Shown in pieces: positions 7,922 through 17,651 of a DNA stretch of 64,000 nucleotides. The stretch is from contig JAHBWI010000003.1 of assembly GCA_019637075.1 (NCBI GenBank), positions 186,001 to 250,000 of the forward strand, written 5' to 3'. The stretch is from Nitrospiraceae bacterium. Lineage in GTDB: Bacteria > Nitrospirota > Nitrospiria > Nitrospirales > Nitrospiraceae. Each line of letters opens with the position of its first letter. Position 1 is the first letter of the stretch. The notes beneath the pieces are model-generated. The model did no database searches and was not told the DNA's origin. It was given only the letters and a program-made list of their open reading frames with translations. The position numbers were made by a program, and so were the translations under genes.

Positions 7922-10357
7922 ATGGGTGTATCCACCACGGCGAAGCGCGGTGACGCCCGCTCAGCTCCTCCTCGTTCGTCACACGTCAAACGTGAAGTGA
8001 TCGGGGTTCTCCTGATCGCAGCCGGGCTGCTGATTTTGCTCAGCCTCGTGTCTTTTGTGCCCGGCGACGCCAAGATCCTCACGTCTGCCGGGAACATCTC
8101 GACTCAACCCAAAAATATGATCGGATCCGTCGGAGCCGTCGTGGCGGCCGGGTGTTTCTTTCTCATCGGCGGGGCGGCGTATTTGTTCCCGCTGTTACTG
8201 GGACTCCTTGGCGCGCGGTGCTTCACGCAGACTCCGCTGACGGTTCGTATCCGGAACGCCGGCAGTTCGGTCGCCGCGGTGCTGCTGCTTAGCGCGTTCC
8301 TCCATCTCGAGATGACTGCCGTACCGACGATTTCGAGCGGTATGGTCAACCGGGGCCTGGCCGGCGGGATCATTGGGCAGGTGTTCGCTGAAGGGCTCAG
8401 GGGCTACTTCGCCAATACCGGCGCGCACATTTTGATTCTTGCCGGATTGGTGGTTTCGCTGCTGCTGACCGTTCCTCTTTCGCTGTCCGTGTTGCTGCAA
8501 CGGGTGCCGGAATGGTGGGAAACTGCGCGTGAGTGGGGACTGGCTATGATGCCGGAATGGCCTGCGTCCAGCGAGCCGGCTCCCAAACGGGCGAAGCCCA
8601 AGGCCCAACGAGTCTCACGCGAACCCATTGAAGATGCTGAGGATCTCGAAGCTCGATTCATCGCCGAGTCCGTGGAAGCCGCGGCGCCTGTGGTGGAGCC
8701 GCCGAGGATTCAGCCGACGATTCGGGCCGAGAAGCGGTCGGTACCGGCGGAGCGACCGGAACGTGAAGTCGTGACGGGGCAGTCGGTCGGTAGCGGCTAC
8801 CAGTTGCCGGATCCGCAGGAGCTGCTGAGCGATCCGTCCGGCCCGCTCTCCCGCTTGAGCGACGACGAGCTCAAGGCTCAGTCGGAAGTCCTCACCAAGG
8901 CGCTGCGGAGTTTTGCGATCGAGGGGCGTGTGACCGAAGTGCGGCCAGGGCCGGTGGTGACGATGTACGAATTCGAACCCGCCGCCGGCACCAAAGTGGC
9001 GCGGATCGTCAATTTGGCGGACGATTTGGCACTGGCGCTCAAGGCCATCAGCCTCCGGATTGTCGCGCCTCTGCCGGGAAAATCGGTCGTCGGGATAGAA
9101 GTGCCGAATCCGTCCCGCGAAACCGTGTCTATGAAAGAAGTCGTGATGAGCGACTCGTTCACGCGCTGTCGGTCCAAGCTCGGTATGGCGCTCGGGAAAG
9201 ACATCTTCGGCAATCCCGTGACGGCGGATCTCAAGACGATGCCCCATCTCCTGGTGGCGGGTGCCACCGGCGCCGGAAAAAGCGTCAGCTTGAACACGAT
9301 GCTCTTGAGTCTCCTCTTCGCGGCTAAGCCCGACGAGGTGAAGTTATTGCTCATCGACCCGAAGATGTTGGAGTTTCAAAGCTACGATGGTATCCCGCAT
9401 CTCCTCCGGCCCGTCATTACCGATCCAAAATCAGCCTCGCGGGGGCTGGCCTGGGTGGTCCAGGAAATGGAACGCCGGTACAAGCTGCTGGCCGAGGCCG
9501 GCGTGCGGAACATCGATGCCTACAACCGTAAGGTGGCCGAGATTCAAGGCGTGGTGACGGATGCCTGGCAGACGAGCAAGCCGGAGCAAGCGGAACTGCA
9601 GTTCATGTCGGAGGAAGCGCGGCTGTCTCAAGGCGAGACCGCCGAGCCGGCCGGAGAGAACGGCCCCACCGATTCGGTCGCAACGCCGACGCCGCCGGAA
9701 CCGTTGCCCTATATCGTCGTCATGATCGACGAGCTGGCCGACCTGATGATGGTGGCTCCCAAAGATGTCGAGGACAAGATCGCACGCTTGGCGCAGATGG
9801 CGCGGGCATCCGGCATTCACTTGGTGCTGGCGACGCAGCGACCGTCGGTCGACGTCTTGACCGGTTTGATCAAGGCGAATTTTCCGGCCCGCATCGCGTT
9901 CCAAGTCTCGTCGAAAACCGACTCGCGGACGATCCTCGATGCCAACGGCGCGGAGGCGTTGCTTGGGCGCGGAGACATGCTCTATCTCGCATCCGGAACC
10001 GGGCGCCTGACCCGCTTGCATGGCTCCTTCGTGTCGGACGACGACGTGCGGCTGGTGGTCGAGTTCGTCAAGAAGCAGGCGCTGCCGTCCTATAACCAGG
10101 AACTGCAGTCGCTCAAGCAGGAAGAGGCGGCGGAAGAGGAAGCCAAGGACGAAGTGTACGAGCAGGCGAAGGACCTGGTGCTATCTACGGGCCAGGCTTC
10201 GGCGTCGTTGATTCAGCGTCGGCTGCGGGTCGGCTATCCGCGCGCCGCCCGGATGATCGAACAGATGGAAGCGGAAGGCCTCGTGGGGGCCGCCGGGCGC
10301 GATGGCCGCAGGGAAGTGTTAGGGCGACGGGGTCCCGTCGGGGGTGATGAGGTATGA
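7922..10357 (+). CDS. ftsK: DNA translocase FtsK/SpoIIIE family
   Basis: ATP-driven DNA pump anchored at the division septum that clears chromosome ends and supports dimer resolution. About 811 residues: four N-terminal membrane segments (within about 25-190), an acidic/Pro-rich linker (about 200-290), a motor domain with P-loop GATGAGKS (encoded from 9260) and Walker B YIVVMIDELADLMM, the ATQRPSVDVLTG stretch, and a C-terminal winged-helix gamma domain (SASLIQRRLRVGYPRAARMI) that reads KOPS-like sites. An ATG at 7904 would add six residues but lies over the promoter-like -10 element, so 7922 is preferred. Its last four bases overlap the lolA start (ATGA). Confidence 0.95.
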   Translation: MGVSTTAKRGDARSAPPRSSHVKREVIGVLLIAAGLLILLSLVSFVPGDAKILTSAGNISTQPKNMIGSVGAVVAAGCFFLIGGAAYLFPLLLGLLGARCFTQTPLTVRIRNAGSSVAAVLLLSAFLHLEMTAVPTISSGMVNRGLAGGIIGQVFAEGLRGYFANTGAHILILAGLVVSLLLTVPLSLSVLLQRVPEWWETAREWGLAMMPEWPASSEPAPKRAKPKAQRVSREPIEDAEDLEARFIAESVEAAAPVVEPPRIQPTIRAEKRSVPAERPEREVVTGQSVGSGYQLPDPQELLSDPSGPLSRLSDDELKAQSEVLTKALRSFAIEGRVTEVRPGPVVTMYEFEPAAGTKVARIVNLADDLALALKAISLRIVAPLPGKSVVGIEVPNPSRETVSMKEVVMSDSFTRCRSKLGMALGKDIFGNPVTADLKTMPHLLVAGATGAGKSVSLNTMLLSLLFAAKPDEVKLLLIDPKMLEFQSYDGIPHLLRPVITDPKSASRGLAWVVQEMERRYKLLAEAGVRNIDAYNRKVAEIQGVVTDAWQTSKPEQAELQFMSEEARLSQGETAEPAGENGPTDSVATPTPPEPLPYIVVMIDELADLMMVAPKDVEDKIARLAQMARASGIHLVLATQRPSVDVLTGLIKANFPARIAFQVSSKTDSRTILDANGAEALLGRGDMLYLASGTGRLTRLHGSFVSDDDVRLVVEFVKKQALPSYNQELQSLKQEEAAEEEAKDEVYEQAKDLVLSTGQASASLIQRRLRVGYPRAARMIEQMEAEGLVGAAGRDGRREVLGRRGPVGGDEV

Positions 10358-11073
10358 GCGGATTCGTGACGCGGTTGTCGGTGCTGGTTCTCTATGGCCT
10401 CCTGGCGGTGCCGAGCCTATTGCCGGCTCAGGACACCGTCGATGAGAAAGCGTTGCAGGAACTGCAGGAAGTCGTGACGAAGATCCAGGCCCGCTACGAA
10501 AAGACCAAAGATCTGCAGGCAACCTTTACGCAGAAAACGAAGATCGAGGGATTTTCCAAGCCGGTCGTGTCGAGCGGGCGATTCTATGTCAAGAAGCCGG
10601 GACGGCTGCGGTGGGATTATGCCGAACCCTCAACCGAGGAAATCTACGTCGATAAGGACGACGTGCGCATGTATGTGCCGGAGCACAAGCAGGTGCTGGT
10701 CGGAAAACTGACCAACATGGCGGCCTCGCAGGCCCCGTTACAACTGCTGCAGGGCGTCGGCAAATTGAATGAGGAATTCGATATCGAACCGACGGCGGCG
10801 AAGGAGCGTGGTGCGGGAGGCATTCCCCTGCTGTCCTTGACCCCGAAGCAGGGTCGATCGGAGCCTGAGCGGGCGGTGCAGCGGATCGTCATCGAAGTGC
10901 AACCGAAGACCTATTTTCTGAAGACGATCGCGCTCCATGAGGTCAGTGGAAACGTGGCCACGTTCGAGTTCGCCGACATCAAGCCGAATACCGGCCTGAA
11001 AGACGAGCTGTTTGATTTCAAGGTGCCCGCCGATGTAGAAATCGTGAGGGCACCGGTGATGAGTCGACCCTGA
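10354..11073 (+). CDS. lolA: Outer-membrane lipoprotein carrier protein LolA
   Basis: Periplasmic chaperone that carries lipoproteins from the LolCDE complex to the outer membrane. It has a signal peptide (hydrophobic 8-22, ending LLPAQ), the family pattern DLQATFTQKT and SGRFYVKKPGRLRWDYAEP-like strand (split around residues 70-88), and the length of 239 fits. It starts inside the ftsK stop codon (ATGA), so translation is probably coupled. ftsK-lolA adjacency is common in bacteria and supports the call. Confidence 0.93.
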   Translation: MSGFVTRLSVLVLYGLLAVPSLLPAQDTVDEKALQELQEVVTKIQARYEKTKDLQATFTQKTKIEGFSKPVVSSGRFYVKKPGRLRWDYAEPSTEEIYVDKDDVRMYVPEHKQVLVGKLTNMAASQAPLQLLQGVGKLNEEFDIEPTAAKERGAGGIPLLSLTPKQGRSEPERAVQRIVIEVQPKTYFLKTIALHEVSGNVATFEFADIKPNTGLKDELFDFKVPADVEIVRAPVMSRP

Positions 11074-11139
11074 CCGGTATCCCGTGGAGTTGTGTCCGAT
11101 GAGTGTTGGACCAAGACAGGCCGAGATTGTGAGGGGATC

Positions 11140-11901
11140 ATGAGCCGGGCGGTGGCGGGAACGGTAGCGGAAGCGGTGGACCGGGCGATTGCAGCTCTCG
11201 ACGTCGAGCGTCTTCAGCGGGAGTATTGGGACCAGAACGAATTCTTGTACATCAAGGAATTCTTGCCTCGGGATCTCGTGGACTCAGTGCTCGTGCCGGA
11301 CGCGCATGCGGTGAAGACCGATCTGAACCGCAACTACATTCCCGGTCACAAAAAGGGCGGGAGCGTCAGCTACTACACCGTCATTGAAAAGGCCCCCCAA
11401 TTCCTCGAGATCTATCGATCGGGCGCCTTTCGGAATTTTTTGAATCGGCTTACGAAGGTCACTCTGCTCCTGTGTCCGGACAACGATCCCCACAGTTGCG
11501 CCTTGTACTATTACACGGAGGCGGGTGACCACATCGGGTACCACTATGACACGTCCTACTATAAAGGGGCGCGCTATACGATCCTGATGGGATTGCTCGA
11601 CCATTCGAAACAGTGCCGCCTGGTGGCCGATCTGTACAAGGATGTGCCCGGCAAGCAGCCGATTCACATGGAGTTCGCCACCGCGCCGGGGGACTTGGTG
11701 ATTTTCAACGGCGACAAACTCTGGCACGCGGTGACGCCGCTCGGCGAACAGGAAGAGCGAATCGTCCTGACCATGGAGTATGTTACGAACCCGGATATGG
11801 GCGCGTTCAAGCGGTTGTATTCGAACCTCAAAGACTCCTTCGCGTATTTCGGCCTTCGCGCGGTCTTCAAGCGGGCCTATACCCCGGGCGTGAAATCCTG
11901 A
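11140..11901 (+). CDS. 2OG-Fe(II) oxygenase-like protein
   Basis: About 253 residues with the double-stranded beta-helix iron-binding pattern: HYDTSYY supplies His and Asp (HxD), the distal His is in LWHAVTPLG, and EERIVL supplies a 2-oxoglutarate-binding Arg. The substrate is unknown. Proteins of this type hydroxylate or halogenate small molecules or side chains. ATG 11140 is preferred over a GTG at 11092 because GAGGGG lies close upstream and the GTG has only a two-base spacer from GGAG. It follows lolA closely and converges with the response regulator. Confidence 0.8.
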   Translation: MSRAVAGTVAEAVDRAIAALDVERLQREYWDQNEFLYIKEFLPRDLVDSVLVPDAHAVKTDLNRNYIPGHKKGGSVSYYTVIEKAPQFLEIYRSGAFRNFLNRLTKVTLLLCPDNDPHSCALYYYTEAGDHIGYHYDTSYYKGARYTILMGLLDHSKQCRLVADLYKDVPGKQPIHMEFATAPGDLVIFNGDKLWHAVTPLGEQEERIVLTMEYVTNPDMGAFKRLYSNLKDSFAYFGLRAVFKRAYTPGVKS

Positions 11902-11923
11902 ATTGCCCGGTCGTTCTCACGCC
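11887..11923. terminator. Inverted repeat across two convergent stop codons
   Basis: GGCGTGA (11887-11893) and TCACGCC (11917-11923) are a perfect seven-base inverted repeat with a 23-base loop spanning the ends of the oxygenase and response-regulator genes. There is no T-run. Chance is possible. Confidence 0.25.
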
Positions 11924-12354
11924 ACGAACTGATCCTTGAACAGGACGTGGTCTTCGACGGCATTCTTCAGCACCCGCAACAAGTCCCGCTTCAGCACTGG
12001 TTTGACCAGATAATCCCGCACCCCCAGTTTCATCAACGAGATAGCCAGCTCGAAATCCGGATAGCCCGTCAGGACCACGATGGGAATCGATGGAAACTCC
12101 GAGCGAAAGAAGACAATCGCATCGACGCCGTCGATGTGAGGCATGCGGATGTCGCAGACAATCGCATCGACCATCAAGGGGTTGTCGCCTTCCCTGAGGG
12201 CTGACGCCGCCTGCCGACCGTCCGAAGCTTCGACGACTTCATAGCCCGCTTGGAGAAGGGCCAGCCTGACTGATTTGCGAATGGCATCCTCGTCATCTGC
12301 GAGGAGAATTCGCCCTTCCCGTTGCCCCCGGGGCACATGGATTTCACAACTCAT
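11917..12354 (-). CDS. CheY-like single-domain response regulator
   Basis: A 145-residue receiver domain without an output domain: LLADDEDAIRKS holds the acidic pair, VCDIRMPHIDG the phospho-acceptor Asp (about 68), VLTGYPD the conserved Thr and LVKPVLKRD the Lys. The first 14 residues are polar. It starts within the stop codon of the upstream receiver-kinase gene (overlap of three bases), with GGAGGAG four bases before the ATG, so the two are translationally coupled and this is the probable phosphate recipient of that kinase. Confidence 0.92.
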   Translation of the reverse strand: MSCEIHVPRGQREGRILLADDEDAIRKSVRLALLQAGYEVVEASDGRQAASALREGDNPLMVDAIVCDIRMPHIDGVDAIVFFRSEFPSIPIVVLTGYPDFELAISLMKLGVRDYLVKPVLKRDLLRVLKNAVEDHVLFKDQFVA

Positions 12355-15101
12355 GATGCTCCTCCGGTCTCCGGCAGTGAGGGAAATTGCAGACGGAACG
12401 TGGTGCCTCGCCCCTCTTCCGATTCCACGGTGATACGGCCTTCGTATTTGGTGACGATCTTGTGGACGATGCTCAAGCCGAGGCCGGTGCCCTTGCCCGG
12501 TTCCTTCGTGGTGAAAAAGGGGTCGAAGATTCTTGGAAGAATCTGTGTGGGTATTCCCGATCCGGTATCCGCAATGCTGACTTCAATCCGCGAATCCACC
12601 AGACACGTGGACAGAGTCAGGCGCCCGGCTCCGTTCATCGCCTGCGCGGCATTGCCGATGAGGTTGACGAACACTTGGTCGATTTCCCCTTTGCGCGCAA
12701 GGAGCAAGGCCGGGTTCTTGAACTCTGTGACGACGTCGATATATCCGAAATAGGGAGCGCGACGAACCATTTTCACGGCTTCCAGCAAACGCTCCGCAAG
12801 ATCAACTTCCGTATCGGCGTCGCGGGACGAAGACCGAGCGTAACTGGCAAAATCTCGCACTACCGTCGAGACGTGGCGGGCATACTGGACGATATCGGTG
12901 GCAAACTCCCGGATCGCAGCGGGATCGTTTTCGTCCTGAATGAGTTCCGCCATGCTCAAAATGGCTTGCGCAGGATTGTTGATTTCATGAGCCATTCCTG
13001 AGACCAGCGTTCCTAAACTGGAGAGTTTCTCTGCCTGGGCAAGCTGCTCTTGGAGCTGTTGGTGTTCGGTGATGTCCCAGAGCAGAATGCCCACTTGCGG
13101 ATCGACGTCGGGCGAGGCAGGCACCGCGAACAGGCGGTATCGAAAGACGCGCGTTCCAAGTTTGCATTCCTGTTCTGGCGACGTGGCCTTGTCCTCTGCG
13201 CACAGGCTGCTCCACACCTCCGTCAACTGCTGTCGAGTTTCCTGTCTGAAATCGAGTGCGTCCTTGATCATACGACCCGAAAGGGTGCCGCATGAGGAAG
13301 AAAAGTACTCGTGGGCCAGTGCGTTTGCATACTGGATGCGTTGATGCCGGTCACACAGGAGCATGGCAATGGGCAGGTTCGTCAGCAGACCCTGAATCAT
13401 TTCATGGGACGCGCGAACCGCCTGCCCGGCTTTGGCGCGATTCAGGAACTGTCCCAGTTTCATGCCTGTGTCGATCAGGGTCTGAAGGACAGCACCATCG
13501 GCTTTCCGAGCGTCTTCGGCGAACAGCTCGAGGACTGCATCGGGCCCCTCTACCGTCACGATGGGAATCGCGCAGGCCGTGTGGAGCCCGAGACGAGAGG
13601 CGGTAGGTGTGCGCGTAAACTGGGGAGCAGACAGTACATCCGATATCCACAAGGGGAGGCCGCCGCGGATCGCACTTCCAGGCAGATCGAGTCCTGATGG
13701 AAACGTAGTGCGACGGCATAGCGAAACAAAATCGGCCAAGTCATGAGTGGGGCGGGTCCAAGTCGCGATGCAGGACAGCGGAGACTGGGAGGAGGCTCGC
13801 TGCCAGAATAGGACGAGGTCCCACGCGCCGAGTTCAGCGATGACGGGAAGCAAGGCCGGGAGCGCAGCCTCCAGGTGATCCGACTGGGCCAGGATGTGAC
13901 TCACGGCCAACTGCGCATGCTGCCGTTCTTCCGCACGTTTGCGTTCGGAGATATCTTGGAATACGACCACCGCTCCCACTACGCGACCCTGTTCTCGAAT
14001 AGGGCTGGTGACGTATTCAACCGGAAGTGTCTGTCCATCGAGCCTGAGAAATTCATCATTCTGAATGCGATGGACGGTCCCATCACGGAGGGCGGAGTAG
14101 AGAGGGAGGGCGGGTAGTTCGCCGGATTCGTTCGGAGGTCCGGCACTCCGGACAAAGGGCCACACCTGGCAGCCGATTAATTCCTCTGCCGAAGCACCCA
14201 GCAGTCTGGCACCGGTTAGGTTGATAAAGGTGATCTTACCGGCCTGGTCCATACCGAAGATACCTTCTGCGGCGCTGTCCAGGATGAGGGCATTCCGATG
14301 GCTCAGCCGAAGGATGGCTTCTTCGGCTTGCTTCCGCTGGCTGATATCCCGAATCATCCCGCTGAAAAAGGTTCCCTCTGCGGTACGCCAGGAGGCCAGC
14401 GACAGTTCGATGGGAAACTCGCGTCCGTCTTTGTTCCTGCCGACAAGTTCGGCCGTCCGTCCCAATAGTTTCCCCGGTTCACCTTCGGTAATGCGTTTCA
14501 GCCCAGACTCATGTGGTATGCGGTAGCGCTCGGGCATGATGAGACCGAGACTGTGCCCGAGGGCATCATGTTTGGCGTACCCAAACATGCGTTCGGCGGC
14601 TCCATTCCACCAGATCATGTGTCCGCTCTGATCCGCCAGGATGATGGCATCGGTCGCGGATTCGACGAGGGCGCGGAAACGAGCTTCACTCGCGTAGAGC
14701 GCGTGCTCGACCTGTTCTGCGCGGTCGACCAACCCCTTCATCGATACAGCTCGACGGACCACCGCCTTCAGCTCTTGCGAATTGTAGGGTTTGGTCAGGT
14801 AGGCGAATGCCCCCTTGCTCAGGGAACCAACCGTATTTTCCGTCGTGGCGTTGCCGGTCACGATAATGATGGGGAGATCGGGGTCCAATTCCATCAGAAC
14901 CTTGAGGACGGAGAGGCCGTCGATATCCGGCAATTGAATGTCGAGCAAGACCGCGGCGTAGTGTTCGGCCTTGGCTAGTTCCAGCGCAGTGGAACCGGAT
15001 TGGGCGGTCTGGACGTCATAGCCCTCGTGCGAGAGCATGTCCCCTAGGGACTCTCTGATATCCGGGTCGTCGTCGATGACGAGGATGGGTGCGGCATGCA
15101 T
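12351..15101 (-). CDS. Receiver-PAS-PAS-GAF-PAS histidine kinase
   Basis: A 916-residue cytoplasmic kinase. Order: receiver (5-120; acidic D10-D12, phospho-acceptor D54, K104), PAS (about 138-258), PAS (about 265-390), GAF-like (about 395-560), PAS (about 570-690), then HisKA with MAHEINNP and HATPase with NLIGNAAQAM, DTGSGIP and TGLGLSIV. The N-terminal receiver means it can be driven by an upstream kinase, making it a phosphorelay node. AGGAAGG precedes the ATG. Its first 250 residues are clearly paralogous to the receiver-PAS protein further upstream. Most likely partners are the membrane kinase upstream and the CheY-like protein downstream. Confidence 0.93.
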   Translation of the reverse strand: MHAAPILVIDDDPDIRESLGDMLSHEGYDVQTAQSGSTALELAKAEHYAAVLLDIQLPDIDGLSVLKVLMELDPDLPIIIVTGNATTENTVGSLSKGAFAYLTKPYNSQELKAVVRRAVSMKGLVDRAEQVEHALYASEARFRALVESATDAIILADQSGHMIWWNGAAERMFGYAKHDALGHSLGLIMPERYRIPHESGLKRITEGEPGKLLGRTAELVGRNKDGREFPIELSLASWRTAEGTFFSGMIRDISQRKQAEEAILRLSHRNALILDSAAEGIFGMDQAGKITFINLTGARLLGASAEELIGCQVWPFVRSAGPPNESGELPALPLYSALRDGTVHRIQNDEFLRLDGQTLPVEYVTSPIREQGRVVGAVVVFQDISERKRAEERQHAQLAVSHILAQSDHLEAALPALLPVIAELGAWDLVLFWQRASSQSPLSCIATWTRPTHDLADFVSLCRRTTFPSGLDLPGSAIRGGLPLWISDVLSAPQFTRTPTASRLGLHTACAIPIVTVEGPDAVLELFAEDARKADGAVLQTLIDTGMKLGQFLNRAKAGQAVRASHEMIQGLLTNLPIAMLLCDRHQRIQYANALAHEYFSSSCGTLSGRMIKDALDFRQETRQQLTEVWSSLCAEDKATSPEQECKLGTRVFRYRLFAVPASPDVDPQVGILLWDITEHQQLQEQLAQAEKLSSLGTLVSGMAHEINNPAQAILSMAELIQDENDPAAIREFATDIVQYARHVSTVVRDFASYARSSSRDADTEVDLAERLLEAVKMVRRAPYFGYIDVVTEFKNPALLLARKGEIDQVFVNLIGNAAQAMNGAGRLTLSTCLVDSRIEVSIADTGSGIPTQILPRIFDPFFTTKEPGKGTGLGLSIVHKIVTKYEGRITVESEEGRGTTFRLQFPSLPETGGAS

Positions 15102-15124
15102 GGGGACCTTCCTTGCACTGAGAC

Positions 15125-15137
15125 GGCACGGTGTGCC
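15125..15137. promoter_or_regulatory. Small palindrome upstream of receiver-kinase gene
   Basis: GGCAC-GGT-GTGCC is a perfect five-base inverted repeat, 24-36 bases before the start codon at 15101. It could be an operator or a leader hairpin. Confidence 0.3.
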
Positions 15138-15167
15138 CCCTCAACGGATGCGCGCAAATCTCGTGCC

Positions 15168-15181
15168 GACACGTACGTGTC
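15168..15181. promoter_or_regulatory. 14-base perfect palindrome, putative operator
   Basis: GACACGTACGTGTC is a perfect 14-base palindrome in the 219-base gap between the membrane-kinase and receiver-kinase genes, 67-80 bases upstream of the latter. The gap contains no gene I can support, so it is likely an internal promoter region. LuxR/NarL-type regulators favour such palindromes; the binder is unknown. Confidence 0.45.
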
Positions 15182-15320
15182 AGCAAGCATCTGCGGGGAG
15201 GTTCAAATGCTGGACTTTCTTCAATGCGCTCGTTGAGACCATCGGTCATAGCGGCCAAGTGGTGCTCAAAACAATGCGTGCATTATCGGATGAGATACAG
15301 CCGGGCGGGTTAGAGGCCGG

Positions 15321-17651
15321 CTACAAACCCTTGGGGGATGACTCTACGGAGACGAGCGGAAGCGTGAATGTAAAGGCAGTACCGGTGCCTACGGTGCTCT
15401 CCACCCAAATCTGGCCGCCGTGTAAGCGGACCAGGCTTTTCGTGATGAATAGGCCCAGCTGCGCACCTTGTGAGGTGGGAAGAGAGGATTCGACTTTGGA
15501 GAATTCATTGAATATTTTGGGCAGCTCATGCGCGGCAATGCCGCATCCGGTATCAGCAATGGTGAGTTGCGCAAAACGGCTATCGCGAGCTTGGCAGTGC
15601 ACGGTTACACGTCCACCCTTGGCGGTGAACTTGATGGCATTGCCGACGAGGTTCCAGAGGATTTGTTCCAGCTTATCGCGATCGGCCTGGACGACGACCG
15701 AATGGTCGCAGGGCATGACCTCCAGCTGAATCGACTTCTCATCCGCCATGGTTTGAAAGCTTTCCACGACGTCTTTTGCAAATTCTCCCAAGCGCAGGGG
15801 TTCGGGTTTGATCTCGATGCGGCCCACATCGAGACGGGACCAGTCCAGCAGTTGGTTGATGATGCGGGTCAATCGATCGACATTGTGGCGGATTCTGTGG
15901 AGGTAGTGCACCTGGCGATCGGAGAGGTTGCCGGTCAGCCCGTCCAACATGTTCTCGACGAACCCTTTGATGGAGGTCATCGGCGTGCGCAGTTCATGCG
16001 AAGCGACCGACACGAATTTGGAGCGCCGGCGATCATGTTCCTGGAGGCGCTCATTGGCCGATTGCAACTCCTGGGTCCTCCCCAGAACGCGTTGCTCGAG
16101 GTTCTGGGTCAGTCCTTCCAATTCGGTGTACGCGCTGGCGTTGTCGATAGCGACGGCAACGTGGCTCCCGATGGTCATCAGGAGGTCCAGATCCTCCTGG
16201 CTGCAGACCTGTTCCCCTCGGTCTGCGCCCAGGTAGCCAAGGATTCGTTGCTGACTGCGCAGGGGAACGCCGACGAAGGAACGCATTCCGACTTGTCGAA
16301 CTAGCGGAAGGGCGACCGCCGAAATGCGCTGGGCCACCTGGTTGACGTCCGATACGAGAACGGGCTTGCCGTGGATCAGCATCTCCGCGAGAATCCCACC
16401 GTCGTCCCGCACGGGGATTTCCAACCGGCGAGCGGCTTGCTCAACGGCCGGGGGAACGCCGGCGATTTGCCCGACTGTGGCAAGGCCGTGTTCCCGATCC
16501 CAGAGGATCAGCACCATCCGCGTGAATCCAAGATTGTCGATCAAGAGTTGGAGTACGCTGGAGAGGAGCCGGTCCAAGTCCAAGGTGGAGGTGATGGCGG
16601 CGCTGGATTGATTCAGTGTGGTGAGCTGGGTGACGTGACGGCGGATGGTTTCCAGGTTGCTGGAAATGGCATGGTCCCGTTCCTGGAGTGATTTGGTCAT
16701 TAGATTGAACAGGCTCGTAAGTTGACCGACCTCGTCTTGGGTGGTCGGGAGCACAAAGGTCGACAGGTCGCCCTCCCCGACTTTTCGTGCCCCTGCAGCG
16801 AGGTTACGCAAGGGTGTGATGATGCGGCGAGCGAGGAGGATCGTGAGGATGATTCCCGTCGTAATAATGGCAAGCGTGAGCAGGATGAAGTTCCAAATTG
16901 CCGAGGAGAGCTCACGTTGGAGCGGGACCTCCGTCAAGCCGATCTGTACGACGCCATAGGCTTGAGGGAGACTGCGCGGGGCAACGGCTTTCGAAGTGGT
17001 TTCGTCCTGCAATGCCAGAGACTCGAGTCGAGACTCGCTGCGCCGCACCACTGGAACGGCCACATCGTAAAAGGTTTCGTCTCGGGCTGCCGTGGAAAAG
17101 AGGGACCACAGCCCTTCGTGTTCAGGGACCGGAACGGAGCCTGAGCCGCTTAATCGAAGGCGCGTCAGCAGCGGTTCTGCGGGTGGGGCCTTGATCATCC
17201 CTTCCGCGATATCCGGTCGAGGGAAGTATGGCCGCTCGGGGGACCGGACGGGGCTCGACAGACTCTCAAGTTTGCCCTTGCTCTTGGCGGCCAAGACCTG
17301 CCCTTTCGCCCCGGTGATCATCACGTACACCACTTCATCCACGCCCATGACCCCATCGATGAATTGGTCGAGGATGACACGTTCTTCGATGATGATCCCG
17401 TAGCGGACATTGTGCGCGAGATTCTTAACCAGGACCGTGCCCAGATCCCGCAGGCGCTTATGCATCGCCGTCTCCTTGCTTTCGACGAAGTACCAGCTGA
17501 GTGTCGAGCAGGCAACGATGATGATGAGACTGAAGAAGACCACGAATTTGGTCCGGAGACTGATGAATCGTCCGTGGACCAGGGTCCGGGCGGTTCCCAG
17601 CGCGGGTGAATCCTGGATCCGGGATGGGGTGGTGCGGTCAGTAGAGCTCAT
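15321..17651 (-). CDS. Membrane sensor histidine kinase (periplasmic sensor, HAMP, GAF)
   Basis: A 776-residue inner-membrane kinase: first membrane segment at about 35-55, periplasmic sensor (about 56-262, Cache/CHASE-like), second membrane segment (about 265-288), HAMP (about 289-345), GAF (about 365-520), coiled linker, HisKA (SVASHELRTPMTS) and HATPase (NLVGNAIKFTAKGG, DTGCGIA). Its start codon lies inside the end of the periplasmic-binding-protein gene (14-base overlap), so production of both is coupled. The natural hypothesis is that the binding protein presents its ligand to the periplasmic domain of this kinase. Confidence 0.93.
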   Translation of the reverse strand: MSSTDRTTPSRIQDSPALGTARTLVHGRFISLRTKFVVFFSLIIIVACSTLSWYFVESKETAMHKRLRDLGTVLVKNLAHNVRYGIIIEERVILDQFIDGVMGVDEVVYVMITGAKGQVLAAKSKGKLESLSSPVRSPERPYFPRPDIAEGMIKAPPAEPLLTRLRLSGSGSVPVPEHEGLWSLFSTAARDETFYDVAVPVVRRSESRLESLALQDETTSKAVAPRSLPQAYGVVQIGLTEVPLQRELSSAIWNFILLTLAIITTGIILTILLARRIITPLRNLAAGARKVGEGDLSTFVLPTTQDEVGQLTSLFNLMTKSLQERDHAISSNLETIRRHVTQLTTLNQSSAAITSTLDLDRLLSSVLQLLIDNLGFTRMVLILWDREHGLATVGQIAGVPPAVEQAARRLEIPVRDDGGILAEMLIHGKPVLVSDVNQVAQRISAVALPLVRQVGMRSFVGVPLRSQQRILGYLGADRGEQVCSQEDLDLLMTIGSHVAVAIDNASAYTELEGLTQNLEQRVLGRTQELQSANERLQEHDRRRSKFVSVASHELRTPMTSIKGFVENMLDGLTGNLSDRQVHYLHRIRHNVDRLTRIINQLLDWSRLDVGRIEIKPEPLRLGEFAKDVVESFQTMADEKSIQLEVMPCDHSVVVQADRDKLEQILWNLVGNAIKFTAKGGRVTVHCQARDSRFAQLTIADTGCGIAAHELPKIFNEFSKVESSLPTSQGAQLGLFITKSLVRLHGGQIWVESTVGTGTAFTFTLPLVSVESSPKGL

